A DNA stretch of 64,000 nucleotides from Bacteroidales bacterium. Its GTDB lineage: Bacteria; Bacteroidota; Bacteroidia; Bacteroidales; VadinHA17. Where the stretch lies: the NCBI GenBank assembly GCA_029932855.1, contig JAOZPG010000003.1, positions 1 to 64,000 on the forward strand. Reading direction: 5' to 3'. The notes beneath the pieces are model-generated. The model saw only the letters and a list, made by a program, of their open reading frames with translations. It was not told the origin of the DNA and searched no databases. The position numbers were made by a program, and so were the translations under genes. Within the stretch, counting starts at the first letter, position 1, and the number at the start of each line of letters is the position of its first letter. Positions 45,774-55,132 of the stretch are shown piece by piece.

Positions 45774-47828
45774 ATGATAAATCAGCAGCTCTTAGACCCA
45801 AAAAGTATCGTAGTTATTGGTGGTTCGGAAGATGTGTCTAAACCCGGAGGCAAGGTCCTGGAAAATATTCTTAGCGGAGGCTATAAGGGTAAATTATATG
45901 TGGTAAATCCAAAAGCAGACATGATACAGGGTGTTGAAAGCTACAGGGATCCGGTCCTGTTGCCACAGGTAGAACTTGCAATTCTTGCCATTCCTGCGAA
46001 ATTTTGTACTCCAACTATTGATTTGCTGGCAAAGAAAAAGGGATGCAAAGCATTTATTGTTGTTTCTGCCGGTTTTGGAGAGGAAAATGAAGAGGGAAAG
46101 CTACTGGAAGACCAGATGCTGTCGGTTGTTAATGAGGCCGGGGCCTGCCTGATAGGTCCCAACTGTATAGGCTTTATGAACAGCAATTATTTCGGGGTTT
46201 TTACTACTCCTTTACCTAAACCTGATTCCAGGGGGGTTGATTTTATTTCCGGTTCGGGAGCCACAGCGGTATTTATTATGGAGTCGGGGATAAAGCAGGG
46301 CCTGACTTTTTCTTCGGTGTATTCGGTTGGAAATGCTGCACAGACAGGTGTGGAGGATGTGCTTGAATATATGGATAATGAATACAGGCATGGTGTGAGT
46401 CCGGGTATAAAACTGCTGTATATTGAAAATATTGCTGATCCGAAAAAGCTGCTGAAGCATTCTTCTTCCCTTATTTCCAAGGGATGCAAAATAGCAGCAC
46501 TTAAGGCAGGTAGGACCGAGGCGGGCAGCAGGGCTGCCTCTTCTCATACGGGTGCGCTGTCATCATCAGACACGGCTGTTAATGCCTTGTTTAAGAAGGC
46601 AGGTATTGTTCGTTGTTACAGCCGGAGCGAGTTGACAAATGTTGCATGTGTGTTCAGGCATAAAAAGCCGGGCGGGAGAAATATTGCTGTTATAACCCAT
46701 GCAGGGGGACCGGCGGTAATGATCACTGATACTCTTACAGATGAAGGATTCAATGTTCCTCACTTAAGTGGTGAAAAAGCAGAAGCCCTTCTCGAAAAGT
46801 TGCATCCCGGATCTTCGGTGGCCAACCCTATTGATGTGCTTGCCACCGGGACTGCCTGGCAGATAGGACAGATAATTGATGCCTGCGAGAATGATTTCGG
46901 GGAGATAGATGCTATGGTAGTAATACATGGTAGTCCCGGCCTTACTTCTGTGGAGGATGTGTACAGGATGATACATGATAAAATGAGAAGCTGCAGCAAA
47001 GCTATTTATCCGGTTTTGCCCTCGGTGATCAATGCAGAAAAGGAAACAGCATTATTCATGGAATGGGGAAATGTGTTTTTCCCCGACGAGGTTGATTTTG
47101 CCAGGGCTTTTTCATTGATCTGCAATAGTCCGCCACCGGCTATATCAGCTGAGTCTTCCGTAACAATTGACAGGGAAAGAATTAGACAGATTGCAGGAGA
47201 TGCAGGGGGTGGATATCTCGATCCGCAGCAGCTGGGGGCTATGCTGGATGCTGCCGGTATTCCAAGGGTGAAAGAAAAAATTGCAGCTTCTGAGGCTGAG
47301 CTGCCGGAAGTGATCAGGGAGATAGCTTTTCCTGTGGTTATGAAGGTAGTTGGCCCTGTGCATAAATCTGATGTGGGAGGGGTTATTCTAGATGTGAATA
47401 CAGAAGATGAACTTAAAGCTGGTTTTTCAGAACTTATGAAAATACCCGGTACCAGCGCGGTTCTTATACAAACATATAGTTCGGGTATTGAGCTTTTTGC
47501 AGGGATCAAAAAGGAGGGCAATTTTGGGCATATTATCATGTTTGGCCTTGGAGGTGTGTTGATAGAAGTAATAAAGGATGTGAGTAGCAGGCTTGTACCC
47601 CTGGGCAGGGAAGAGGCAAGGCAAATGATAAGGACATTAAAGGGATACAAGGTAATAAGAGGCACAAGGGGTCAAAAAGGAGTGAATGAGGAAGTACTTG
47701 TTGAGATATTGTTGCGCCTGTCTATGCTTGCAGAGGCAGCACCGGAGATAGAAGAAATGGATATGAATCCTCTTTTTGGCAATAGTGAAAAGGTATTTGC
47801 AGTGGATGCAAGGATTAGACTGGCCTGA
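45774..47828 (+). CDS. Acetate/acyl-CoA ligase (ADP-forming), fused alpha-beta
   Basis: This enzyme converts acyl-CoA, ADP and phosphate to acid, CoA and ATP, conserving energy in fermentation. The 684 residues carry the alpha part (CoA-binding domain IVVIGGSEDVSKPGGKV, then GPNCIGFMN, and RAASSHTGALSSSD with the candidate phospho-His) and the beta part with an ATP-grasp fold (PVVMKVVGPVHKSDVGGV, FGLGGVLIEVIKDVSSR, EMDMNPLF). Substrate could be acetyl-, branched-chain or aryl-acetyl-CoA. The oxidoreductase genes 2-5 kb downstream would supply its acyl-CoA. Confidence 0.93.
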   Translation: MINQQLLDPKSIVVIGGSEDVSKPGGKVLENILSGGYKGKLYVVNPKADMIQGVESYRDPVLLPQVELAILAIPAKFCTPTIDLLAKKKGCKAFIVVSAGFGEENEEGKLLEDQMLSVVNEAGACLIGPNCIGFMNSNYFGVFTTPLPKPDSRGVDFISGSGATAVFIMESGIKQGLTFSSVYSVGNAAQTGVEDVLEYMDNEYRHGVSPGIKLLYIENIADPKKLLKHSSSLISKGCKIAALKAGRTEAGSRAASSHTGALSSSDTAVNALFKKAGIVRCYSRSELTNVACVFRHKKPGGRNIAVITHAGGPAVMITDTLTDEGFNVPHLSGEKAEALLEKLHPGSSVANPIDVLATGTAWQIGQIIDACENDFGEIDAMVVIHGSPGLTSVEDVYRMIHDKMRSCSKAIYPVLPSVINAEKETALFMEWGNVFFPDEVDFARAFSLICNSPPPAISAESSVTIDRERIRQIAGDAGGGYLDPQQLGAMLDAAGIPRVKEKIAASEAELPEVIREIAFPVVMKVVGPVHKSDVGGVILDVNTEDELKAGFSELMKIPGTSAVLIQTYSSGIELFAGIKKEGNFGHIIMFGLGGVLIEVIKDVSSRLVPLGREEARQMIRTLKGYKVIRGTRGQKGVNEEVLVEILLRLSMLAEAAPEIEEMDMNPLFGNSEKVFAVDARIRLA

Positions 47829-47852
47829 GTTGAGGCTATGTTATTTAACAAG

Positions 47853-47881
47853 TTTGTTACAAGGAAATAATTTTATATTTG
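47853..47881 (+). promoter_or_regulatory. Candidate promoter of the flavodoxin gene
   Basis: TTTG (47853-47856), 17 nt, TATATTTG (47874-47881) fits the Bacteroidota promoter pattern with a slightly short spacer, 47 bp before the flavodoxin start. A 14-bp palindrome TAACAAGTTTGTTA (47846-47859) covers the upstream element. Confidence 0.45.
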
Positions 47882-47928
47882 TAAGAAAGAATTTAATACG
47901 AATTTCTAAACAACTTAAATTATTATAT

Positions 47929-48450
47929 ATGAGTAAAACAGGTCTTTTTTATGGTCCCATGGGAGGCTCGGTTGAAAGAATTGCGAAGAAAATTCAGGAC
48001 AAGCTGGGAGAGGATAAGATAGACCTGGTCCCTGTGAGAGATGCCGCTGCCAGGGATTTTGACAACTATAAATTCATAATAATGGGCATTTCTACCATTG
48101 GTGCACATACATGGAATCATGACACTCCTTCAAAGGACTGGGACTTGTTTATCAAAGAGCTTAAGAAAGTGGATTACAGTAATAAGACTTTTGCCCTTTA
48201 TGGCCTTGGGGATCATGTTAGTTATGCAAATCATTTTGTTGATTCTCTGGGAATTCTTGCCAGGGAATTGTTGTCTCAGGGGGCAAAGATCACAGGATAC
48301 TGCGATACTGATGATTATGAGTTTAATGAATCGCAGGCTGTAATTGACGGTAAATTTATCGGCCTGCCACTTGATGAGGATTTTACTCCCCATGAAACAG
48401 ATAGCAGGCTTGATAAATGGTTAAGTCGTTTAATGGAAGAGTTTGTATAG
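47929..48450 (+). CDS. Flavodoxin
   Basis: A small FMN electron carrier that can replace ferredoxin when iron is scarce. The 173 residues from the ATG at 47929 start MSKTGLFYGPMGGSVERIAK, where the phosphate-binding loop is GPMGGSVE rather than the commoner G-S-T-G-N-T. The flavin-contacting loops ISTIGAHTWN and YGLGDHVSYANHFVD follow, and length fits long-chain flavodoxins. The frame extends upstream to 47776 over the end of the previous gene, which is not plausible coding. A strong terminator follows. Confidence 0.92.
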   Translation: MSKTGLFYGPMGGSVERIAKKIQDKLGEDKIDLVPVRDAAARDFDNYKFIIMGISTIGAHTWNHDTPSKDWDLFIKELKKVDYSNKTFALYGLGDHVSYANHFVDSLGILARELLSQGAKITGYCDTDDYEFNESQAVIDGKFIGLPLDEDFTPHETDSRLDKWLSRLMEEFV

Positions 48451-48466
48451 ATAATTGTATAATAAC

Positions 48467-48494
48467 AGCGGTCAGAAAATGACCGTTTTTTTTT
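48467..48494 (+). terminator. Intrinsic terminator after flavodoxin
   Basis: CGGTCA, loop GAAAA, TGACCG, then nine T residues: a clean hairpin and U tract 18 bp after the flavodoxin stop and just before the aminotransferase start. Confidence 0.9.
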
Positions 48495-48504
48495 ACTTTT
48501 TAAT

Positions 48505-49830
48505 ATGACACAAGCAGACAGGAAAACGCCTATAGATATGGGTGTCGTTGACAAGATTAAGGCTCAAAGCGGGCTTAGGAAGGTTGGTGGGGGGACTATC
48601 AGGGAGATAGTCAGGCTGGTGAACAGGATAGAGGAAGCTACAGGTGAGAAATTTATAAGGATGGAAATGGGAGTTCCCGGGCTTCATCCTGCACAGGCCG
48701 GTATAGAAGCAGAGATAGAAGCTCTCAGGAGGGGGGTAGCTTCAAAATACCCGATGATAGAAGGAGTTAAGGAGCTGAAGGAAGAGATATCACGCTTTGT
48801 TAAACTGTTTCTGAACCTGGATGTTGATCCCCAGGGATGCATATCTACTGTTGGTTCAATGATGGGTTCAATGGCTGCGTTTCTTGTTGCAAACAGGAAT
48901 GATCATACCAAGGAGGGTACCCTCTTTATAGACCCGGGGTTCCCGGTACAAAAGCAACAGGTGAGAGTGCTCGGACATGATTATTGTTCGTTTGATATTT
49001 ATGACTACAGGGGAGAAAAACTTAGGGCCAAGCTGCTTAGTTATTTAAAAACAGGCAAGGTATCAAGCATACTGTATTCCAATCCCAATAATCCCTCATG
49101 GATATGTTTCACCGAAGAGGAACTTAGCATTATAGGAGAACTGGCAAATGAATATGATGTTATTGTTATAGAAGATCTGGCTTACTTTGGGATGGATTTT
49201 AGAAAAGACTATTCAAGTCCGGGAAAACCCCCATATCAGCCAACAGTAGCTAATTATACCGATAACTATCTTTTACTTATCTCAAGTTCCAAGGCTTTCA
49301 GTTATGCCGGACAAAGAGTAGGGATGATGGTTATATCAGATGCGCTTTATTCAAGACAATATCCCGACCTGAAAAGGTATTATACTTCCGATGGTTTCGG
49401 TTATTCAATTATTTACGGAGCACTCTATGCTTTGTCGGCGGGAGTTACTCATTCGGCACAGTATGGGCTGGCAGGTATTTTAAAGGAGGTGAATAGCGGA
49501 AGATATAAATACAGGGATGATGTACTGGAATATGGCGAAAGGGCGAAGATTATGAAGAAAATATTCACAGACAGCGGATTTGATATAGTGTATGATAAGG
49601 ATATTGATGAGCCCATAGCAGATGGTTTTTATTTTACTTTTTCATACCGGGGATTCAGTGGGGTTGACCTGATTGAGGAACTGCTGTATTACGGGATAAG
49701 TGCAATCTCACTTGATATTACCGGGAGTAGCAGGACAGAAGGTGTGAGAGCTTGTGTGTCACAGATACATAAGAAGGATTTTGATATCTTGCAGCAGCGT
49801 TTGGAACATTTTAATAAAGATCACAAATAA
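48505..49830 (+). CDS. Pyridoxal-phosphate aminotransferase, class I/II
   Basis: A fold-type I aminotransferase of 441 residues. The PLP lysine is in ISSSKAFSYAGQRVG (near residue 260), preceded by the cofactor-contacting YSNPNNPSW and VIEDLAYFGMD. These are the aspartate-aminotransferase-like motifs. The amino acid served is unknown. It sits between the flavodoxin and the 2-oxoacid:ferredoxin oxidoreductase, so it probably makes the 2-oxoacids that enzyme decarboxylates. Its start lies right after the terminator, so its promoter is not clear. Confidence 0.9.
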   Translation: MTQADRKTPIDMGVVDKIKAQSGLRKVGGGTIREIVRLVNRIEEATGEKFIRMEMGVPGLHPAQAGIEAEIEALRRGVASKYPMIEGVKELKEEISRFVKLFLNLDVDPQGCISTVGSMMGSMAAFLVANRNDHTKEGTLFIDPGFPVQKQQVRVLGHDYCSFDIYDYRGEKLRAKLLSYLKTGKVSSILYSNPNNPSWICFTEEELSIIGELANEYDVIVIEDLAYFGMDFRKDYSSPGKPPYQPTVANYTDNYLLLISSSKAFSYAGQRVGMMVISDALYSRQYPDLKRYYTSDGFGYSIIYGALYALSAGVTHSAQYGLAGILKEVNSGRYKYRDDVLEYGERAKIMKKIFTDSGFDIVYDKDIDEPIADGFYFTFSYRGFSGVDLIEELLYYGISAISLDITGSSRTEGVRACVSQIHKKDFDILQQRLEHFNKDHK

Positions 49831-49872
49831 TCTTTACTGATACATATCATGCATAATCAAGTATAAAATTTC

Positions 49873-49880
49873 TATTTTTG
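49873..49880 (+). promoter_or_regulatory. Candidate -7 box upstream of the oxidoreductase operon
   Basis: TATTTTTG matches TAnnTTTG, 36 bp before the ferredoxin-subunit start. No TTG is found at the right distance upstream, so support is partial. Confidence 0.35.
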
Positions 49881-49916
49881 ATTTTCAGATTCTGTTAAAA
49901 AAATTATATATATAAA

Positions 49917-50144
49917 ATGGCAAAAGTTAGAGGTACTATAGTTGTGGATATCGAAAAGTGCAAGGGTTGTGAAATTTGTGTAGGAGCCTGTCCCACATCA
50001 GTAATATCCATGAGTACGGAAGTAAACGCTAAGGGTTATCAATATGCATACCTGAATGATCCTGATGGTTGTACAGGCTGTACAAATTGTGCTATTGTTT
50101 GTCCCGATGGTGTGATTACAGTTTACCGGGCAAAAGTAAAATGA
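49917..50144 (+). CDS. 2-oxoacid:ferredoxin oxidoreductase, ferredoxin-like delta subunit
   Basis: A 75-residue protein with two 4Fe-4S motifs, CKGCEICVGACP and CTGCTNCAIVCP, arranged as in the delta subunits of VOR/KOR enzymes. It takes electrons from the TPP site to free ferredoxin. It is first in a four-gene run in delta-alpha-beta-gamma order with gaps of 21, 3 and 40 bp. Confidence 0.92.
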   Translation: MAKVRGTIVVDIEKCKGCEICVGACPTSVISMSTEVNAKGYQYAYLNDPDGCTGCTNCAIVCPDGVITVYRAKVK

Positions 50145-50165
50145 TATTAAAATCAAACTCATATA

Positions 50166-51233
50166 ATGGAAGAATATAAATTAATGAAGGGTAACGAGGC
50201 TATTGCTGAGGCGGCAATTCTTGCCGGAACTGATGGCTATTTTGGTTATCCTATTACTCCCCAGAGTGAGGTGATGGAGTACCTTACAATGGAAAAGCCT
50301 GAGGAAAGAACAGGTATGGTAGTATTACAGGCTGAGAGTGAAGTTGCTTCAATAAATATGCTTTACGGTGCAGCCGGATCGGGGAAGAAGGTAATGACGT
50401 CTTCTTCTTCTCCCGGAATAAGTCTTATGCAGGAAGGGATTTCATATCTGGCAGGTGCTGAATTGCCATGTCTTATTGTTAATGTTGCAAGGGGAGGCCC
50501 GGGTCTTGGGACTATTCAGCCGGGACAGGCTGATTATTTCCAGGCAACCAAGGGCGGGGGACATGGAGATTATCATCTTATTGTACTTGCTCCGGCCTCG
50601 GTTCAGGAAATGGCTGATTTTGTTTCCATGGCTTATGACCTGGCCTTTAAATACAGGAACCCGGTAATGATACTTTCAGACGGAGCCATAGGGCAAATGA
50701 TGGAGAAAGTAAAATTTAAGAAGCAGCAGGAAAGGATGAAGACTCAGCCCGGCTGGGCCACGGTTGGAAAAACTCCCGACAGGGAACCAAATATTATTAC
50801 ATCCCTGGATCTTGATCCTGCAAGACATGAAAGATTCAATATCAAGCTACAGAAGAAATATGAAAAAATTCAGAAGGAAGAGGTGTTATTTGAGGAAATA
50901 GCCTGTGATGATATTGATTATGCTTTTGTTGCTTACGGAACAAGTGCCAGGATATGTCAGAAATCCATTGAGCTGGCCAGAGAAGAGGGAATAAAGGTGG
51001 GCCTTTTCAGGCCTATAAGTCTGTGGCCTTTCCCATATAAGGAGGTAGGAAAAATTGCAGACAGGCTAAAAGGAATACTATCGGTAGAACTAAGTGCCGG
51101 ACAGATGGTGGAGGATGTGCGTCTGGCTGTAAATGGAAAGATAAAAGTAGAGCATTACGGGAGAATGGGAGGGATGATCCCTACTCCCGAGGAGATTGTT
51201 CTCGCATTGAAAAAACAAATAATCGGAGGGTAA
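50166..51233 (+). CDS. 2-oxoacid:ferredoxin oxidoreductase subunit alpha
   Basis: This subunit oxidatively decarboxylates a 2-oxoacid to the acyl-CoA with the beta subunit. The 355 residues start MEEYKLMKGNEAIAEAAILAG and include GYPITPQSEVMEYL, VVLQAESEVASINMLYGAAG and SSPGISLMQEGISYLAGAELP, the alpha-subunit TPP-interacting region. The four-subunit layout fits 2-oxoisovalerate (VOR) or 2-oxoglutarate (KOR) enzymes; the substrate cannot be settled by eye. The neighbouring aminotransferase and ADP-forming synthetase favour amino-acid-derived oxoacids. Confidence 0.92.
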   Translation: MEEYKLMKGNEAIAEAAILAGTDGYFGYPITPQSEVMEYLTMEKPEERTGMVVLQAESEVASINMLYGAAGSGKKVMTSSSSPGISLMQEGISYLAGAELPCLIVNVARGGPGLGTIQPGQADYFQATKGGGHGDYHLIVLAPASVQEMADFVSMAYDLAFKYRNPVMILSDGAIGQMMEKVKFKKQQERMKTQPGWATVGKTPDREPNIITSLDLDPARHERFNIKLQKKYEKIQKEEVLFEEIACDDIDYAFVAYGTSARICQKSIELAREEGIKVGLFRPISLWPFPYKEVGKIADRLKGILSVELSAGQMVEDVRLAVNGKIKVEHYGRMGGMIPTPEEIVLALKKQIIGG

Positions 51234-51236
51234 TAA

Positions 51237-52019
51237 ATGGCTGATCAAATATTAAATAAAGAGCTTATTAAGCCTGAAAACCTGGTATATAAGAAAACGA
51301 AGATTCTTAATGATAATGTAATGCATTATTGCCCGGGTTGCGGTCACGGTACTGCGCACAGGCTGATAGCGGAGGTGATTGAAGAAATGGATATACAGAG
51401 CGATGTAATTGGCATTGCGCCTGTTGGCTGTTCGGTGCTTATGTATAATTATTTCAATATAGATATGCAGGAAGCATCTCATGGCAGGGCACCTGCTGTG
51501 GCTACAGGAGTTAAAAGACTATGGCCTGATAAAACAGTCTTTACCTATCAGGGTGACGGTGACCTGGCTGCAATCGGGACTGCTGAAACCATTCATGCCT
51601 GCAACAGGGGAGAGAATATTACTATATTTTTTATAAATAATGGTATATACGGTATGACCGGTGGACAAATGGCTCCTACAACTCTGGAAGGTATGAAATC
51701 TTCAACTACTCCTTATGGACGTAATATAGCCATGATGGGTAACCCCCTTAAGATAACAGAACTGGTTGCTCAGCTGCCGGGAACATGCTATGTTACCAGG
51801 CAGGCTGTACATACACCTTCTAGTGTCAGAAAAACAAAGAAGGCTATAAGAAAAGCCCTGGAATACCAGAAGAAGAATATAGGGACTTCTTTTATAGAGG
51901 TGGTGTCTAACTGTAATTCCGGATGGAAGATGCCACCGGTACAGGCCAATGAATGGATGGAGGAGAATATGTTTCCCTTCTTCCAGCTGGGTGATATTAA
52001 AGTGCCTGAAGAGGACTGA
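51237..52019 (+). CDS. 2-oxoacid:ferredoxin oxidoreductase subunit beta
   Basis: The TPP-binding subunit, 260 residues. It shows MHYCPGCGHGTAHRL near residue 30, the TPP motif QGDGDLAAIGTAETIHA ending in FFINNGIYGMTGGQM, and the Gly/Cys segment APVGCSVLMYNYF. It starts 3 bp after the alpha-subunit stop, so translation is coupled. Motif order and length fit VOR/KOR beta subunits. Confidence 0.93.
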   Translation: MADQILNKELIKPENLVYKKTKILNDNVMHYCPGCGHGTAHRLIAEVIEEMDIQSDVIGIAPVGCSVLMYNYFNIDMQEASHGRAPAVATGVKRLWPDKTVFTYQGDGDLAAIGTAETIHACNRGENITIFFINNGIYGMTGGQMAPTTLEGMKSSTTPYGRNIAMMGNPLKITELVAQLPGTCYVTRQAVHTPSSVRKTKKAIRKALEYQKKNIGTSFIEVVSNCNSGWKMPPVQANEWMEENMFPFFQLGDIKVPEED

Positions 52020-52059
52020 TAAAAACATAAGAAAAACTTTTTCAATACAATAAGAAATT

Positions 52060-52611
52060 ATGACTGAAGAATTAATAATAGCAGGCTTTGGAGGTCAAGG
52101 TGTATTATCTATGGGTAAGATATTGTGTTATTCAGGGGTTATGCAAGACCAGGAAGTGAGCTGGATGCCTTCGTATGGTCCGGAAATGAGGGGTGGAACA
52201 GCAAATGTTACCGTTATATTAAGCGATAACAGGATAAGTTCTCCCATACTTAATGCTTTTGATTCGGCAATTATCCTTAACCAGCAGTCTATGGATAAGT
52301 TTGAACAAACAGTTAAACCTGGGGGTGTATTGATATTTGACGGGAACGGGATCACAAGGGAGCCTGAAAGGAAGGATATTAATATCTACAGGGCAGATGC
52401 TGCAGCCGAAGCTTCAAAAATGGAGAGTGCCAAAACCTTTAATATGATTATGCTTGGAGCTTACCTGAAAGTAAAACCCCTGGTTAAGGTAGAGAATGTA
52501 CTCAAAGGACTGGAGAAATCACTTCCGGCCAGGTATCACCATCTCTTAGGCCTTAACGAAAAAGCACTGCAACGTGGTTTTGAGATTGTTCAGGAGATAC
52601 ATATCCTTTAG
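52060..52611 (+). CDS. 2-oxoacid:ferredoxin oxidoreductase subunit gamma
   Basis: The 183-residue gamma subunit that helps bind CoA and the oxoacid. The N-terminus ELIIAGFGGQGVLSMGKIL and MPSYGPEMRGGTANVTVIL are the family hallmarks. It is last in the operon. 141 bp with no recognised signal separate it from the DUF481 gene. Confidence 0.93.
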   Translation: MTEELIIAGFGGQGVLSMGKILCYSGVMQDQEVSWMPSYGPEMRGGTANVTVILSDNRISSPILNAFDSAIILNQQSMDKFEQTVKPGGVLIFDGNGITREPERKDINIYRADAAAEASKMESAKTFNMIMLGAYLKVKPLVKVENVLKGLEKSLPARYHHLLGLNEKALQRGFEIVQEIHIL

Positions 52612-52752
52612 TTTTTTCTTCTAATTAATTATTCATTTTCCTATTGTTTGTTATTTCCAGGGACCGGGATATGATAATGTTTCTCATGATGTTCCCATCT
52701 ATTATGTCTAAGTCTTATATTGTAAGATTATAAGGGAGATTATTTAATCCAA

Positions 52753-53856
52753 ATGGAAGATTATTATATCATAAGTAAAAAAAAATCCACTTTTCCAGTC
52801 TTTAACAAAATTGCATATTTTTGGAAAAAACTGATTATTATGCCAGGATACTTTCTTGTGGTTCTGATGCTTATACCTAATTCTGATGCATTTGCTCAGA
52901 CCGATTCTGTATGGTTCAGTAACGGAGATTTAATAGTAGGAGAGATTAAGTCAATGGAAGAAGGTGTTCTTATAATTGAAACAGATTACAGTGACAGTGA
53001 TTTTAAGACAGACTGGAATAAGGTGATCAGGCTTAAGAGCACTGAGTCTTTCATGATTAGCCTGGATGATGGGAGGAGGCTTAACGGCAACCTTTTTCCT
53101 GTTTCCGGGGATAGCTCAAAAGTTTTGATCCGGACAGAAGAGGAGGATGTTATTACAGATTATCTCGATATGGTATATATAAACCTGGTAAATAAAGACC
53201 TGCTTGGGCGACTGGATGCTTCCATAGATATAGGTCTTACCCTGACCAAGGCAAATAAGCTCAGGCAATATACCAGTCGCAGTTATATAGGCTATACTGC
53301 AGACACCTGGAGTTTAAGCTCTTTATATAATATGGTTAAGTCTGTACGTGACAGTGTTGATGCCACCAAGCGCACAGATGCCAATATTGACTTTAAACTG
53401 TTCTTAAAGAGAGACTGGTTTATTAACATTTCATTTGATTATCTTCAGAATGAAGAAATGGACCTGAAAATGCGATCTAATGTAAAAGCAGGTTTAGGGA
53501 ATTATCTAATACATAACTATAAAATGAGTTTCGGTGTAAGTGCAGGGACTGCCTGGTTATTTGAAAATTATTTTACTGCTTCTGAAGAATCAAGAAACAG
53601 TGCTGAAGCTTATTTGGGTTTTGACATAAATATGTTCAATACCGGGGACATTAGCATATTGTCAGCATTCTATGCATATCCCAGTATAACTGAAAGAGGA
53701 AGAATAAGAACTGATTTTAATATTGATATTAAATATGATCTTCCAATGGATTTTTATGTTAAACTGGGCTATACTTACAACTTTGATAATCAGCCTGTTG
53801 CGGGTGCTTCGGGGACAGATTATATTATGCAGACCTCTTTTGGCTGGGAGCTGTAA
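52753..53856 (+). CDS. DUF481-type outer-membrane protein
   Basis: A 367-residue protein with a hydrophobic signal segment (about residues 27-48, ending DAFAQ). Two Sm-like repeats then follow: FSNGDLIVGEIKSMEEGVL and LDDGRRLNGNLFPVSGDSS. The remainder is a DUF481 beta-barrel (YTADTWSLSSLYNMVKS...), ending in TSFGWEL. The start is uncertain: the ATG at 52753 gives a long n-region with KK before the hydrophobic core, whereas the ATG at 52840 would leave no positive charge. Function unknown; it would sit in the outer membrane. Confidence 0.75.
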   Translation: MEDYYIISKKKSTFPVFNKIAYFWKKLIIMPGYFLVVLMLIPNSDAFAQTDSVWFSNGDLIVGEIKSMEEGVLIIETDYSDSDFKTDWNKVIRLKSTESFMISLDDGRRLNGNLFPVSGDSSKVLIRTEEEDVITDYLDMVYINLVNKDLLGRLDASIDIGLTLTKANKLRQYTSRSYIGYTADTWSLSSLYNMVKSVRDSVDATKRTDANIDFKLFLKRDWFINISFDYLQNEEMDLKMRSNVKAGLGNYLIHNYKMSFGVSAGTAWLFENYFTASEESRNSAEAYLGFDINMFNTGDISILSAFYAYPSITERGRIRTDFNIDIKYDLPMDFYVKLGYTYNFDNQPVAGASGTDYIMQTSFGWEL

Positions 53857-53903
53857 TCCCTTGTCGTTTTTTTCTGATTTGTAGAAAACTGTATCTGCAG
53901 CTT

Positions 53904-54488
53904 TTATTTTTCATAGAAGTGCATTTCTTCAATATAAATATTTACTTTCTCAGGAAGAAAATGGCTTATGTCTTTACCTTCTTTAATTGCATTTCTAATA
54001 AAAGCTGAGGATATTTCCATTATAGGGGCCCTGGTGATAACAATGCTTCCGGGTTTTTTAGAGATGCTTGTATTGATCATTGTATCTCCCGGCCTGGGAT
54101 AAACATATATCTGGTGCTCTTCAATAATACGTTCAAAGTTTTTCCACTTATGAATACTGTTAAGATTATCAGATCCCATAATAAGTACAAAGTTGCGGTC
54201 GGGATATCTTTCCTTAAGATAAGCAAGGCTGTTTATTGTATATGAGGGATGCGGCAGGCCAAATTCAATGTCAGATACCCTGTATCCGGGACTGTCTCCA
54301 ATGGCCATTCTGACCATCTCCAGGCGCTGTCGGTCAGCCAGTAAACTTGCTTTTTTCTTTAAGGGGTTGTGGGGACTTACAATGAACCAGCATTCATCCA
54401 GGTCGGTAAAAGACAGCATATAATTGGCAATAGCCATATGGCCTATATGGATTGGATTAAAGGATCCGAAGAATAGTCCGGTTTTCAT
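53904..54488 (-). CDS. nadD: Nicotinate-nucleotide adenylyltransferase
   Basis: NadD joins nicotinate mononucleotide and ATP to deamido-NAD in NAD synthesis. The 194 residues start KTGLFFGSFNPIHIGHMAIA with the nucleotidyltransferase HxGH motif, and end with an ISSAFIRNAIKEGKDISHFL segment, the ISxTxxR-like ATP motif. It is the last of the minus-strand run yicC-like, gmk, nadD, a frequent Bacteroidota gene order. Confidence 0.95.
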   Translation of the reverse strand: MKTGLFFGSFNPIHIGHMAIANYMLSFTDLDECWFIVSPHNPLKKKASLLADRQRLEMVRMAIGDSPGYRVSDIEFGLPHPSYTINSLAYLKERYPDRNFVLIMGSDNLNSIHKWKNFERIIEEHQIYVYPRPGDTMINTSISKKPGSIVITRAPIMEISSAFIRNAIKEGKDISHFLPEKVNIYIEEMHFYEK

Positions 54489-54556
54489 TGATTTAATAGT
54501 ATTATAATAATGTAATTCATCAGGCCTTACACAAGATGCTTATGCCGGTTTGTTGT

Positions 54557-55129
54557 TTAGTTTGCCAAATAAGATCTTACCAGGCTTTTTGCTTCACTTT
54601 TGGCTTTCTCCAGGTCTGTATTCACAATTATCGCATCAAACTTCGGGGAATAACCCAGCTCTTTGACAGCTTTCCCAATTCGTTTTTCAATTTCAGTATC
54701 CTTTTCGGTTGATCTGTTCATCAGTCTTTTTTCCAGCTCTTCAACCGAGGGAGGCATTATAAATATTGAAAGACATCTTTCCGGAAGCTTTTCTTTCAGT
54801 TTCAGACCCCCAACAACATCTACATCAAATATTACATGTTTCCCTGAATTCCATATCTTTTCAAGCTCTGAAAGCAGTGTGCCATAGTATGATCCCGGAT
54901 AGACCTCTTCCCATTCCAGGAACTCCTTATTATCTATTTTTTCCCTGAACTCATCCTTGCTGATAAAATAGTAATCTTTTCCATTTTTTTCGCCTGGCCT
55001 GGGAGCCCTGCTACATGCTGAAACGGAAAACTCAAGGTTCAGTCCGGCACCCAGAAGATAACGTACAATTGTGGTTTTTCCTGCTCCTGAGGGTGCCGAT
55101 ACTACAATAAGTTTTCCCCTGTTTGTCAT
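54557..55129 (-). CDS. gmk: Guanylate kinase
   Basis: Gmk phosphorylates GMP to GDP with ATP. The 190 residues show the P-loop SAPSGAGKTTIVRYLL at the start, SVSACSRAPRPGEKNGKDYYF (GMP-binding Ser, Arg and Tyr) and the lid EKRLMNRSTEK. Length and order are standard. It begins 3 bp after the YicC-family gene, an arrangement conserved widely in bacteria. Confidence 0.96.
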   Translation of the reverse strand: MTNRGKLIVVSAPSGAGKTTIVRYLLGAGLNLEFSVSACSRAPRPGEKNGKDYYFISKDEFREKIDNKEFLEWEEVYPGSYYGTLLSELEKIWNSGKHVIFDVDVVGGLKLKEKLPERCLSIFIMPPSVEELEKRLMNRSTEKDTEIEKRIGKAVKELGYSPKFDAIIVNTDLEKAKSEAKSLVRSYLAN

Positions 55130-55132
55130 TTT

